Below, in pieces: positions 15,238-22,774 of a stretch of DNA of 64,000 nucleotides (position 1 is its first letter; every line of letters begins with the position of its first letter). The stretch comes from Dactylosporangium sucinum (GTDB taxonomy: Bacteria > Actinomycetota > Actinomycetes > Mycobacteriales > Micromonosporaceae): the NCBI RefSeq assembly GCF_014647515.1, contig NZ_BMPI01000011.1, positions 158,552-222,551 on the forward strand, given 5' to 3'. The translations under genes were made by a program, and so were the position numbers. Below the pieces are notes generated by a model that had not been told where the DNA came from, made no database searches, and saw nothing but the letters and a program-made list of their open reading frames with translations.

Positions 15238-15777
15238 TTAGTCTTCAGGGGCGAGGACTCGCGCGGCCGCCGCGATGAGCGCCGCGCGCAGGTCGTCGTC
15301 GGGGTAGTCGGTGCAGTCGAACGCGACGGCCGCGGCACCGGCCAGCACGAGCTTGGCCGCGACGTGCGATGCGGGGGAGCCGGACGGCCCGGTCAGCGAT
15401 GCCTGCAGACGCTGGGTCATGAGGTGTACCTCCTGGAACTCCGGCTGCTGGAGCAGGCCCGGGAGGTCGCCGTAGATGACCTGGATCTCCTTGCGGTAAC
15501 CCAGGACCAGGTCGACGAACCCCTCGATGGCCGCCGCCCGCGCCGCGTCCGGTCCGAGGCCGGCGAGCTTCGCGTCGAGCTCCCGCAGCTCGGCGATCGC
15601 CGGCGCGCACATCTCGGTGAGGATCGCTTCCTTGCTGTCGAAGTGATACAGCAACGCGGCCTTGGAGCACCCCACCTCGACCGCGATGTCGTGCAGCGAG
15701 GTGCCCTTGAACCCGGCGCGGGCGAACTGGCGCGCGGCCGCGGCCAGAATCTCGTCGCGCGTGTTGCTCCGAGCCAT
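15238..15777 (-). CDS. TetR-family regulator of the MMPL operon
   Basis: The 179-residue repressor has the TetR helix-turn-helix TSLHDIAVEVGCSKAALLYHFDSKEAIL (about residues 26-53), the most typical TetR motif in the window. The ligand domain is helical. It is the first gene of an operon with the MMPL transporter. Directly upstream are two TGACCGATCGGTCA-type palindromes, the classical operator shape for this group. Repression of its own operon, relieved by a transported compound, is the natural model. Confidence 0.92.
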   Translation of the reverse strand: MARSNTRDEILAAAARQFARAGFKGTSLHDIAVEVGCSKAALLYHFDSKEAILTEMCAPAIAELRELDAKLAGLGPDAARAAAIEGFVDLVLGYRKEIQVIYGDLPGLLQQPEFQEVHLMTQRLQASLTGPSGSPASHVAAKLVLAGAAAVAFDCTDYPDDDLRAALIAAAARVLAPED

Positions 15778-15803
15778 CGGTCACCTCCCGGCGCTCATCA
15801 TGC

Positions 15804-15838
15804 CTGACCGATCGGTCAGAACCTGACCGATCGGCCAG
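15804..15838. promoter_or_regulatory. Doubled TetR operator
   Basis: CTGACCGATCGGTCAG at 15804-15819 is a perfect 16-base palindrome and CTGACCGATCGGCCAG at 15823-15838 is a second copy with one changed base. The centres are 19 bases apart, close to two helical turns, which suits two dimers bound side by side. They lie 27 bases upstream of the TetR start. Confidence 0.8.
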
Positions 15839-16043
15839 CCTTGAGAGCGACCTCACACCGCCCTCCCAGCCTCCGTTCACCTCAGTCTGTGCCGGATCCC
15901 CTTGTGGGGTGCCCTGCTTCGCCACCGATATCCCGACATTTCGTCACCGTCCCGCGCCGTGTAGACCCGCCCGCCGGTGTGCAGCCGCGGCGTGATGGCG
16001 GGCCCGAGGTAGCGTAGAAGTATCCGACTGTTCGGGAGGCACT

Positions 16044-17186
16044 ATGCCGAAGCGGACAGAACTCCTGGTGATCGGTGCGGGACCGTACGCGTACTCGGCC
16101 GCTGCCTTTGCTCGTGACAACGGAATCGACACGCACATCGTCGGCCATTCGATGGCCTTCTGGCGTGAGCAGATGCCGGCTGACATGTTCTTGCGCTCAG
16201 GACCCGACTGGCACCTCGACGCCGGCGGCAACTACACCTTCAGGGCCTTCTTCGAGGACCGAGGGATGCGGCCCGAGGACTTCGACCCAATTCCGATCGC
16301 TGTCTTCATCGACTACGCGGAGTGGTTCCGTCAGCGCACGTCGTTCGAAGTCGACGAACGGATGGTCACCGACCTCACAAAACCGAGCGGGAGCTTTCTC
16401 GCACACCTGGACGACGGCTCGACGATCACAGCGGAGAAGGTTATTGCCGTCCCGGGCATGTGCTACTTCGCCAACCTCCCGCACTGGCACGAGGACGTGC
16501 CGCCGACACTCCGATCACATACCAGCGAGCTTGTCACCTTCGAGGATCTCGCCGCCGCCCGTGTCGCCATTGTCGGAGGGCGGCAGAGCGCCTACGAGTG
16601 GGCAGCGCTGCTGTGCGACCGGCGCGCCGAGCAGGTGCACGTGGTGCATCGCCATCCCATTCCGGAGTTCGCCAAGGTCAGCTGGTCCTTCGTGGACCCA
16701 TACATCGATCAAACGCTGGCACAGCGAGGATGGTGGCGCCGACTCTCCGCGGAGGAACAACGGCGGATCGCCGGCGAATTCTGGCGAGTCGGCCGCTTCA
16801 CCCTCGAGCCCTGGCTCGTCCCACGCCTCGCCACGGAGGTTGTCACCAGCCATCCCCACTGCGCGGTCATCGACGTGACGCCCGGTGATGAAGATGTGCG
16901 ACTTCGGCTCTCCGATCAGACAACGCTGATCGCGGACCATGTGATCTTCGCATGCGGCTACAAGACCGACCTGTCTCGCATCCCCTACCTGCGCAGCGTC
17001 TCGCACCAGGTGAGGACGACAGATGGTTTCCCCGACCTGACCGAGGGCTTCGAAACATCGCTGGCGGGTCTCTACGTGATCGGCTTCGCCTCCACCCGCG
17101 ACTTCGGCCCCTTCTACGGTTTTACGAAGGGCTGCCCGTCATCCGCGCGCATCGCAGTCGACGAACTGATGCGCTGCGCCGCTTGA
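16044..17186 (+). CDS. FAD/NAD(P)-binding oxidoreductase, lower-GC gene
   Basis: A 380-residue flavoprotein with two dinucleotide-binding folds. The FAD loop is GAGPYAYSAAAFA (about residues 11-23), the NAD(P)H loop is VAIVGGRQSAYEWAALL (from about 173), and ACGYKTDLSRIPYL matches the ATGY motif of flavin-containing and N-hydroxylating monooxygenases. The substrate is unknown. RBS GGGAGG (16034-16039) fixes the ATG. The gene is visibly less GC-rich (near 60%) and uses codons rare in its neighbours, such as gca, tca and aaa. It lies next to a gene fragment, so acquisition by transfer is likely. A lysine/ornithine N-monooxygenase-like or FMO-like role are the main options. Confidence 0.75.
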   Translation: MPKRTELLVIGAGPYAYSAAAFARDNGIDTHIVGHSMAFWREQMPADMFLRSGPDWHLDAGGNYTFRAFFEDRGMRPEDFDPIPIAVFIDYAEWFRQRTSFEVDERMVTDLTKPSGSFLAHLDDGSTITAEKVIAVPGMCYFANLPHWHEDVPPTLRSHTSELVTFEDLAAARVAIVGGRQSAYEWAALLCDRRAEQVHVVHRHPIPEFAKVSWSFVDPYIDQTLAQRGWWRRLSAEEQRRIAGEFWRVGRFTLEPWLVPRLATEVVTSHPHCAVIDVTPGDEDVRLRLSDQTTLIADHVIFACGYKTDLSRIPYLRSVSHQVRTTDGFPDLTEGFETSLAGLYVIGFASTRDFGPFYGFTKGCPSSARIAVDELMRCAA

Positions 17187-17345
17187 TCGACCAAGACCGA
17201 GACGACTGCTGCGTCGAGCGTGAGTTCTCGGATGGGCACGCCGCGTTCGGGCCCGATGAGCAGCCCGGCCAGCAGGGTGTGCAGTTGCCGGTGGTCGCCG
17301 ACGCCGGTGAGCCGGAGCCGGAAGCCGCGTCCGTCTCCCGGTGCA
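17187..17345 (-). pseudogene. Possible C-terminal gene fragment next to the low-GC flavoprotein
   Basis: On the minus strand this stretch reads GRGFRLRLTGVGDHRQLHTLL and then AGLLIGPERGVPIRELTL. That resembles the inner part of an uncharacterised actinobacterial protein family (VGDNFQLHTLLA-type). There is no start codon or ribosome site, and the frame runs straight into the antisense of the flavoprotein's 3' end. The high GC matches the host rather than the flavoprotein. It may be what remains of a gene cut by insertion of the flavoprotein DNA. The match is from memory of the motif and is uncertain. Confidence 0.3.
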
Positions 17346-17364
17346 GCGCGATCGGGAGGGGTTG

Positions 17365-18708
17365 TCAGTGTGGCGCTGCGGCCCGCACCTCGGTGAGCAG
17401 CGCGTCGGCGTCGGCGGTGGTCGTGCCGGGGTTGACGACGCAGGCGCGCAGGGCGAACGCGCCGTCCACCGTGGTCCCGGCCAGGTAGGCGCGGCCGGAC
17501 GCCTGGACCGTGGCGAGGACCTGCCGGTTGAGCTCGTCGGAGCCGGCCACCCGGAAGCACACCACGCTCAGGCCGTGGGCCAGCAGCTCCAGGTCGTCGG
17601 CGCGGTCCACCGCGGACGCGAGGTGGGCGGCCACCGCCAGGTCGTGCTCGACGAGCGCGCGGTAGCCGGCCACGCCCAGGTGCTTGAGCAGCGCCCAGAC
17701 CTTGAGGGCGCGGAACGGGCGGGTCTGCTCGAAGCCGTACTCGCTGAACCACGGGTCGCCGTCCGCGCGCAGGTACGGCGGGACGAGGCTGAACGCGTCG
17801 CGGGCCAGGGACGGGTCGCGCAGCAGGACCAGGCCGGCGTCGACCGGCGCGTAGAGCCACTTGTGCGGGTCGAGCGAGATGCTGTCGGCCCGGGACAGGC
17901 CGGCCCGCGCGGCGGCGAAGCGGTCGAGGAGGAGCACGGCCGGGCCGCCGTACGAGGCGTCGACGTGCAGCCAGACGCCGTGCGCCGCGCACACGCCGGC
18001 GACGGCGGCGAGGTCGTCGATCGCGCCGGTGTTGACGGTGCCGGCCGTGGCCATGACCGCGACCGGGATGTCCCGTCCGGAGGCGGCCAGCATGTGGTCG
18101 AGCGCCGCCACGTCGTCGAAGAGCCGGACGTGGTCGGAGCCCAGGCCGAGCAGCTCGGCGGCCTTGCGGGCGGAGCCGTGCCCCTCGGTGCCGAGGTACA
18201 GCACGAACGGCCGGTCGTGTCCCTGCAGCCCGCGCGCCCGCACGTCGATCCCGGTCCGGGCGGCGGCCCGGTGCCGGGCCACCGCGAGCGCCGTGAGCGT
18301 GGCCGTGGAGCCGCCGCTCACCAGCAGCCCGCCGGCCCCGGGCGGGAAGCCGGCCAGCTCGGCGAACCAGCGCACCACCTCCCGCTCGACGTGCACAGCG
18401 GCGTGGTCGCCGCCGGCCACGCTCGGGTTCATCGCCGCGGCGATCGCGTCGGCGGCCACGCCGAGCGGGTGCGGCGGGGAGTTGACCCAGGCGAAGAAGC
18501 GCGGGTGCCCGTTGCCGAACGGGTGCGGCATGACCCGCTCGGCGATCTCGTCGAGGACGGCGTCCGCCGGCGTGCCCTCCAGCGGCACCGCCGACGCGGC
18601 GAAGTGCGGCGGGCGCCAGACGGGACCGGCGGGCAGGTCCGCGAGGTAGCCGTGGACGAGGTCCGCGACGCGGCGGCTCAGAGCCGCATCGCCAGGTAGT
18701 AGACGCAC
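17365..18708 (-). CDS. PLP-dependent amino acid decarboxylase (group II)
   Basis: A 447-residue fold-type I pyridoxal phosphate enzyme of the aromatic-L-amino-acid/glutamate/diaminobutyrate decarboxylase group. The PLP lysine is Lys283 in SLDPHKW, Asp250 in WLHVDASYGG pairs with the ring nitrogen, and His177 in GTEGHGS stacks on it. NGHPRFFAWV and PSVAGGD are family substrate-pocket motifs. The GTG start at 18708 lies 31 bases inside the XRE-cupin gene, so the two are coupled. The substrate (aromatic amino acid, glutamate or diaminobutyrate) cannot be read from these motifs. The XRE-cupin protein probably controls it. Confidence 0.88.
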   Translation of the reverse strand: MRLLPGDAALSRRVADLVHGYLADLPAGPVWRPPHFAASAVPLEGTPADAVLDEIAERVMPHPFGNGHPRFFAWVNSPPHPLGVAADAIAAAMNPSVAGGDHAAVHVEREVVRWFAELAGFPPGAGGLLVSGGSTATLTALAVARHRAAARTGIDVRARGLQGHDRPFVLYLGTEGHGSARKAAELLGLGSDHVRLFDDVAALDHMLAASGRDIPVAVMATAGTVNTGAIDDLAAVAGVCAAHGVWLHVDASYGGPAVLLLDRFAAARAGLSRADSISLDPHKWLYAPVDAGLVLLRDPSLARDAFSLVPPYLRADGDPWFSEYGFEQTRPFRALKVWALLKHLGVAGYRALVEHDLAVAAHLASAVDRADDLELLAHGLSVVCFRVAGSDELNRQVLATVQASGRAYLAGTTVDGAFALRACVVNPGTTTADADALLTEVRAAAPH

Positions 18709-19223
18709 GGTTCGCTCCCGGGGTTGGCGAAGGCATGGCGGCGGTCGCCGGCGTAACTGGCGCTGTCGCCGGCGTGCAGCTCGAGGGGCTCGTCGTCGAG
18801 GGTGAGGCGCAGCGTGCCGCGTTCGATTCCGATGTACTCCAGGGAGCCCGCACCGTGCGGCAGGAAGACCCCGGCGTCGACGTGGGCGCCGAGCGTCGTG
18901 CGCATGAACTCGAACTCGACGCCGGGCAGCACCGGGCTCAGCACCCGCCGCTCCCAGCCCGCCGGGTCGCGGGCCACCTCCTGCTCGTGGTGGCGCAGCA
19001 CGGTGGTGCCCACCGGCCGCTCGTCCTGCATCAGCCGGGCGATGCTCGTGCCGAGCCCGGTCGCGATCCGGTCGAGCACGAGCACCGTCGGCATTCGCCC
19101 GCCCCGCTCGATCTCCGACAGCATGCTGCGACTGACCCCGCTCGCGCCGGCGAGCGCGTCGAGGGTCAGCCCCCGCCGCCTCCGCTCCGCCCGCACCCGC
19201 CCGCCGAGCGCCTCGACGTCCAT
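18678..19223 (-). CDS. XRE-family regulator with C-terminal cupin domain
   Basis: The 181-residue protein joins an N-terminal lambda-repressor-like domain (residues 5-60, LDALAGASGVSRSMLSEIERG as helix-turn-helix) to a small cupin barrel (about 75-181) with the ligand-binding LPHGAGSLEYIGIERGTL. Relatives of this architecture, such as PuuR, sense amines or amino acids. That fits the decarboxylase encoded directly downstream and overlapping it. The ATG follows GGAGAC, and a perfect palindrome with an embedded TATAGT lies 4 bases upstream, so it is probably autoregulated. Confidence 0.9.
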   Translation of the reverse strand: MDVEALGGRVRAERRRRGLTLDALAGASGVSRSMLSEIERGGRMPTVLVLDRIATGLGTSIARLMQDERPVGTTVLRHHEQEVARDPAGWERRVLSPVLPGVEFEFMRTTLGAHVDAGVFLPHGAGSLEYIGIERGTLRLTLDDEPLELHAGDSASYAGDRRHAFANPGSEPCVYYLAMRL

Positions 19224-19226
19224 GTC

Positions 19227-19240
19227 TCCACTATAGTGGA
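19227..19240. promoter_or_regulatory. XRE-cupin operator with embedded -10
   Basis: TCCACTATAGTGGA is a perfect 14-base palindrome, followed by a further small palindrome GGAATTCC. Read on the minus strand, TATAGT inside it is a good -10 and the ATG at 19223 comes 8 bases later. The site overlaps the last codons of the kinase gene (stop at 19231-19233), so the XRE promoter is nested in the upstream operon's end. Confidence 0.7.
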
Positions 19241-20208
19241 ATTCCGCGGCGGACGGCGGCCTCCAGGCCGGGCGGGCAGGGGGCGCCGTGGAGGGCGTCG
19301 AGGGCGAGCAGGGCCGCGCCCGCCACCGGCGGGGCGTCGAGCACCGTCAGCGCCGCGTGCGGGGAGAGCGCGCCGACGCGCGCCGCCACGTCGTCGTGGA
19401 GCTGGGGGTGGCGGGCGGTGAGCACGCCGCCGCCGAGCACGACGGTGTAGCGCTGGTCCAGCAGGCCGAGGCGGCCGGCGGCGACGCGGACCAGGGCCTC
19501 GATCTCGTCGGCCTGGCGGCGCACCACCCGGGAGGCGACCGGGTCGCCGGCCGCGGCCACCGTGAACAGGACCTGGGACAGCTCGTCGAGCCGGCCGGCG
19601 GGCAGCTCGCCCAGGTGCAGGGCGATGCTCACGTCCTCCACCGTGGACCGTCCGAAGTGGAGCCGCACGGCGTCGGTGAGCGCGGTCGCCGGGCCGCGGC
19701 CGTCCTCGTCGCGCGCCGCGTGGTAGAGGGCGAGCGCGGCCAGGTGCTGGCCGCCGCCCCAGTCGCCGGTGAGCTGGCCCAGGGCCGGGAAGCGGGAGGT
19801 GGCGCCGTCGGCGCGGCGGCCCACGGCGTTGATGCCGGCGCCGCACACCACGCCGACCGCGTCGGGCTCGGCGGTGCCGGCCCGCAGCAGGGCGAACAGG
19901 TCGTTGTCGACGGTCACCCGCTCGGCCAGGCCGAGGGCGCCGACCTCGGCGTTGAGCCGCTCGACCTCGACCGGCAGGTCGGCGCCGGCCACGTACACCG
20001 ACAGCTGCGCGAGCGGCCGGTCCGGCGCCACGGCGCGGGCCTTGCCGACGAGCTCGGCGAGCTGGGCCAGGGCGGCGGGCAGGCCGACCGCGTGCGGCGA
20101 GGTGGTCGGGCCGGTGACCCGGGACAGGATCCGCCCGTCGGTGTCGCCGAGCACCACGTCGGTCTTCGAGTTGCCCCCGTCGGCGGCGGCGTAGAGCACC
20201 GCGGTCAC
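19231..20208 (-). CDS. BadF/BadG-type ATPase, N-acetylglucosamine kinase-like
   Basis: The 325-residue protein belongs to the ASKHA BadF/BadG/BcrA/BcrD family, whose common bacterial members phosphorylate N-acetylglucosamine or related amino sugars. The phosphate-1 loop is DGGNSKTD (about residues 9-16), a central GVVCGAGINAVG contacts sugar and nucleotide, and VVLGGGVLTARHP is the adenosine motif. GTG starts 4 bases inside the GH4 gene (GTGA overlap), so the two are translationally coupled. With ROK and GH4 it forms a sugar-use operon, and phosphorylation would supply substrates for the GH4 enzyme. Glucosamine or another hexosamine could equally be the substrate. Confidence 0.85.
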   Translation of the reverse strand: MTAVLYAAADGGNSKTDVVLGDTDGRILSRVTGPTTSPHAVGLPAALAQLAELVGKARAVAPDRPLAQLSVYVAGADLPVEVERLNAEVGALGLAERVTVDNDLFALLRAGTAEPDAVGVVCGAGINAVGRRADGATSRFPALGQLTGDWGGGQHLAALALYHAARDEDGRGPATALTDAVRLHFGRSTVEDVSIALHLGELPAGRLDELSQVLFTVAAAGDPVASRVVRRQADEIEALVRVAAGRLGLLDQRYTVVLGGGVLTARHPQLHDDVAARVGALSPHAALTVLDAPPVAGAALLALDALHGAPCPPGLEAAVRRGIPL

Positions 20209-21446
20209 GACAGCCACGCGAGATGGTCGCGGTTGGCGGCGAGCAGCTCGTCGGTGAGGCGGCTCGCGGTGTCGTGCTGGCCGACCAGCGGGTGGGCCAG
20301 CAGCGCCCGGTAGACCCGGTCGCGGCCGCCGTGGACGGCGGCGTCGACGGCCAGCTCCTCGTACGCCGACACCCCGGCGATTAGCCCGGCCAGCTCCGGA
20401 CGCAGCGGCGGGGCCGGCACCGGCCGCGCGCCGTCGGCGCCGACCCGGCAGGTGACCTCGATGACCGCGTCGTCGGCCAGGAACGGGAACGTGCCCTCGT
20501 TGCGGACGTTGACGGCGTGGACGCCGCCGTCGTCCTGGTGCAGCGACGCGATGAGCCCGACCGCCGCCTCCGAGTAGAACGCGCCGCCCCGCTGGCCGAG
20601 CAGCTCGGGCTTGGTGGTGAGGGCCGGGTCGCGGTACATCGTGAGCAGCTGCCGCTCGATCTCGGCCACGCGCTCCCCGCGGGTGGGCTGCCCGAGCTCC
20701 TCCCGGACGACCTCGTCGTGGCAGTAGAAGTACCGCAGGTAGTACGACGGCACGTTGCCGAGCGACGTCAGGACGGCGGGCGGGAGCTGAACCTCGGCGG
20801 CGATCTCGTCCCGGTGCGCCGCCAGCAGCTCCGGCAGCCGGTCGACGCCGTCCACGTAGGCCGCCCGCTCCCAGGTGAGGTGGTTGAGGCCGACGTGGTC
20901 GAGGGTCACCGCCTGCGGGTCGACGCCGAGCTGCGCGGCGAAGCGCCGCTGGAAGCCGATCGCCACGTTGCACAGCCCGGCCGCGCGGTGACCGTGGTCG
21001 AGCAGCGCGCGGGTGACGATGCCGACCGGGTTGGTGAAGTTGACGATCCACGCGCCCGGGTCGGCCCGGCGGGCGATGTCGAGCACCACCGGCACCGTGC
21101 GCAGGGCCTTGGCGAAGCCGCCCGCGCCCGTCGTCTCCTGGCCCACGCAGCCGCACCCGAGCGGGAACGTCTCGTCGCTGATGCGCGCCGCCTGCCCGCC
21201 GACCCGCAGCTGGATCACGACCGTGGCCGCGCCGGCGAGGGCGTCGTCCACATCGGACGTCCAGCGCAGCGTGGCCGCGCTGCCGTGCGTGCGCAGCAGC
21301 CGCTGCGCGAACGCGCCGACGACGGCGAGCCGCTCGGCCGCCGGGTCCAGCAGCACGATCTCCGACGCGAACGGCGCCAGCCGCGCGAAGCCGTCGATCA
21401 GCTCGGGCGTGTAGGTGGAGCCGCCGCCCACCACCGCGATCTTCAA
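20205..21446 (-). CDS. 6-phospho-beta-glucosidase, glycoside hydrolase family 4
   Basis: A 413-residue GH4 enzyme. Family 4 needs NAD+ and a divalent metal and cleaves phosphorylated glycosides by oxidation-elimination in the cytoplasm. The NAD loop is GGGSTYTPEL (residues 7-16), NFTNPVGIVT lies near 136-145, and the metal ligands fit Cys159 in GLCN and His189 in GLNHLTW. The VGQET motif near 101-105 is also conserved. It sits between ROK and the kinase in one operon, so the likely substrate is a phosphorylated beta-glucoside or chitin-derived disaccharide. The motifs do not separate glucoside from N-acetylglucosaminide. Confidence 0.9.
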   Translation of the reverse strand: MKIAVVGGGSTYTPELIDGFARLAPFASEIVLLDPAAERLAVVGAFAQRLLRTHGSAATLRWTSDVDDALAGAATVVIQLRVGGQAARISDETFPLGCGCVGQETTGAGGFAKALRTVPVVLDIARRADPGAWIVNFTNPVGIVTRALLDHGHRAAGLCNVAIGFQRRFAAQLGVDPQAVTLDHVGLNHLTWERAAYVDGVDRLPELLAAHRDEIAAEVQLPPAVLTSLGNVPSYYLRYFYCHDEVVREELGQPTRGERVAEIERQLLTMYRDPALTTKPELLGQRGGAFYSEAAVGLIASLHQDDGGVHAVNVRNEGTFPFLADDAVIEVTCRVGADGARPVPAPPLRPELAGLIAGVSAYEELAVDAAVHGGRDRVYRALLAHPLVGQHDTASRLTDELLAANRDHLAWLS

Positions 21447-21468
21447 CCCTGTGACTCCTGTCGTTGTT

Positions 21469-22578
21469 TCACTGCGAGCGCGTCGACTCTAGTAGCGTCT
21501 CGCGCACCGCGAGGACCGCCGCGTCGGCCGCGCCGAGCAGCGGCGCGTCGTCGTCGACCGTGCTGGCCGCGACCGCCGTCTCCAGGGGCGCGGCGTGCGA
21601 CATGGCCTTGGCGACCGCCTCGGCGAGGGGTGCGCCGCCGGCCCGGCCGGTCTCGCCGCCGAGCACCACCAGCGGCGGGTCGAGGATTGCCACCACGGCG
21701 GCCAGGCCGGGCGTGATCCGCTCGGCGAGCGCGTCGAGGTAGGCGGCGCTGCCGGGCCCGTGCTCGGCCGCGAGCGCGGCCACCGCCTCGGGGCCGACGA
21801 GCGCGTGGAAGTCGCCGGCGCCCATCGGGATGTACCCGACCTCGCCCGCGCCGCCGCGGGCGCCGCGCAGCAGCCGGCCGCCGCCGAGGTCGATCGCCAG
21901 GCCGAGGCCGCCGGCGCCGAGCCACAGCAGCGCGAACGCGCCGGCACCGCGGGCGGCGCCGTGCGCCCGCTCCGCGAGGGCCGCCAGGTTGACGTCGTTG
22001 TCGATCTCGACCCGGGCCCGCGTGGCGTGCTCGAGGTCGTCGACCAGCCCGGGGCGGCTCCAGCCGGGCACGTCGACGTGGTGGATGACCCGGTCGCGGC
22101 GGTCGAAGGCGCCGGCGACCGCGAGCTGCACGTGCGCGACCGGCCCGCGGCCCACATCCGCGGCGGCGCACAGTGCGTCGATCGTCTCGCCGACCGCCGC
22201 GACCGGGTCGGTCGAGGTGAAGTCGACCGGCCGGGCGAGCCGGCTGCGCCGCTCGCCGCGCAGGTCGTGCAGGGCCGCGGTGACCGACGGGGCGCCGCTG
22301 CCGGCGGTGTCCCGCACCGAGACGGCGACGGCGTAGGCGGCGTCGGCGTTGACCGCGTAGACCTCGGCGTTGGGCCCCGGGCGGCCGGTCTCCTCGCCGG
22401 CGACGACGACCAGCCCGGCCTCGGCCAGCCGGCGGACGGCCTCCGAGACGGTCGGCTTGGACAGGCCGGTGAGCTGCTTGAGCTCGGCCCGGGTCAGGCG
22501 GCCCCGGTCGAGCAGGAAGCCGAGCGCGGCGGCCTCGTTGAGCGCCTTGAGCAGCTTGGAGGAGCCTCCGACGGTCAC
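21469..22578 (-). CDS. ROK-family transcriptional regulator
   Basis: The 369-residue protein has an N-terminal winged helix (RAELKQLTGLSKPTVSEAVRRLAEAG) followed by a ROK sugar-kinase-like domain with GAGGLGLAIDLGGGRLLRGARGGAGEVG. The zinc motif CxCGxxGC of active ROK proteins is absent (the region reads MGAGDFHALVG), so it is probably a ligand-sensing repressor without kinase activity. The GTG at 22578 is chosen because GGAGGAG lies 6 bases before it. A GTG at 22596 is in frame but overlaps the operator. It leads the ROK-GH4-kinase operon and likely represses it until a sugar or sugar phosphate appears. Confidence 0.87.
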   Translation of the reverse strand: MTVGGSSKLLKALNEAAALGFLLDRGRLTRAELKQLTGLSKPTVSEAVRRLAEAGLVVVAGEETGRPGPNAEVYAVNADAAYAVAVSVRDTAGSGAPSVTAALHDLRGERRSRLARPVDFTSTDPVAAVGETIDALCAAADVGRGPVAHVQLAVAGAFDRRDRVIHHVDVPGWSRPGLVDDLEHATRARVEIDNDVNLAALAERAHGAARGAGAFALLWLGAGGLGLAIDLGGGRLLRGARGGAGEVGYIPMGAGDFHALVGPEAVAALAAEHGPGSAAYLDALAERITPGLAAVVAILDPPLVVLGGETGRAGGAPLAEAVAKAMSHAAPLETAVAASTVDDDAPLLGAADAAVLAVRETLLESTRSQ

Positions 22579-22596
22579 GGCCCGCTCCTCCGCCAC

Positions 22597-22621
22597 TAAT
22601 AGGAAAACTGATTAACAGTTG
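22597..22621. promoter_or_regulatory. AT-rich promoter/operator of the ROK operon
   Basis: CTAATAGGAAAACTGATTAAC and the following AGTTG form an AT-rich patch abutting the ROK gene. It has the TAGGAAA...TTAAC shape seen in ROK-protein operators and resembles the patch before the chitinase at 7884-7905. On the minus strand it also offers TATTAG as a -10. Confidence 0.5.
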
Positions 22622-22690
22622 CGGAGAAAGGTAAAGGCCGCCCCGGCGTCGTGTCAAATGCTCTCGGCATGCCCCACGGCCCTGACGCGC

Positions 22691-22774
22691 CCGGCTGAGC
22701 CGGGCTGCACCGGGCTCAGCCCTGGCTCATCCCTGGCTCGGCCGGGCTCGGCCGGGCTCGGCCGGGCTCAGCCG
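22691..22774. repeat. Short GC-rich direct repeats with hairpin 22693-22721
   Basis: Ten-base units of the form GGCTCGGCCG repeat at least three times between 22736 and 22770, with degenerate copies upstream. GGCTGAGCC at 22693-22701 pairs exactly with GGCTCAGCC at 22713-22721, making a hairpin downstream of the Hsp70-LCCL gene that could end its transcript. The repeats run into the last codons of that gene. Confidence 0.6.

Noticed and set aside
19227..19240. A transcription terminator for the kinase gene
   Set aside because: The 14-base palindrome has no loop, overlaps the stop codon and contains a -10 in front of the next gene, which fits an operator better.
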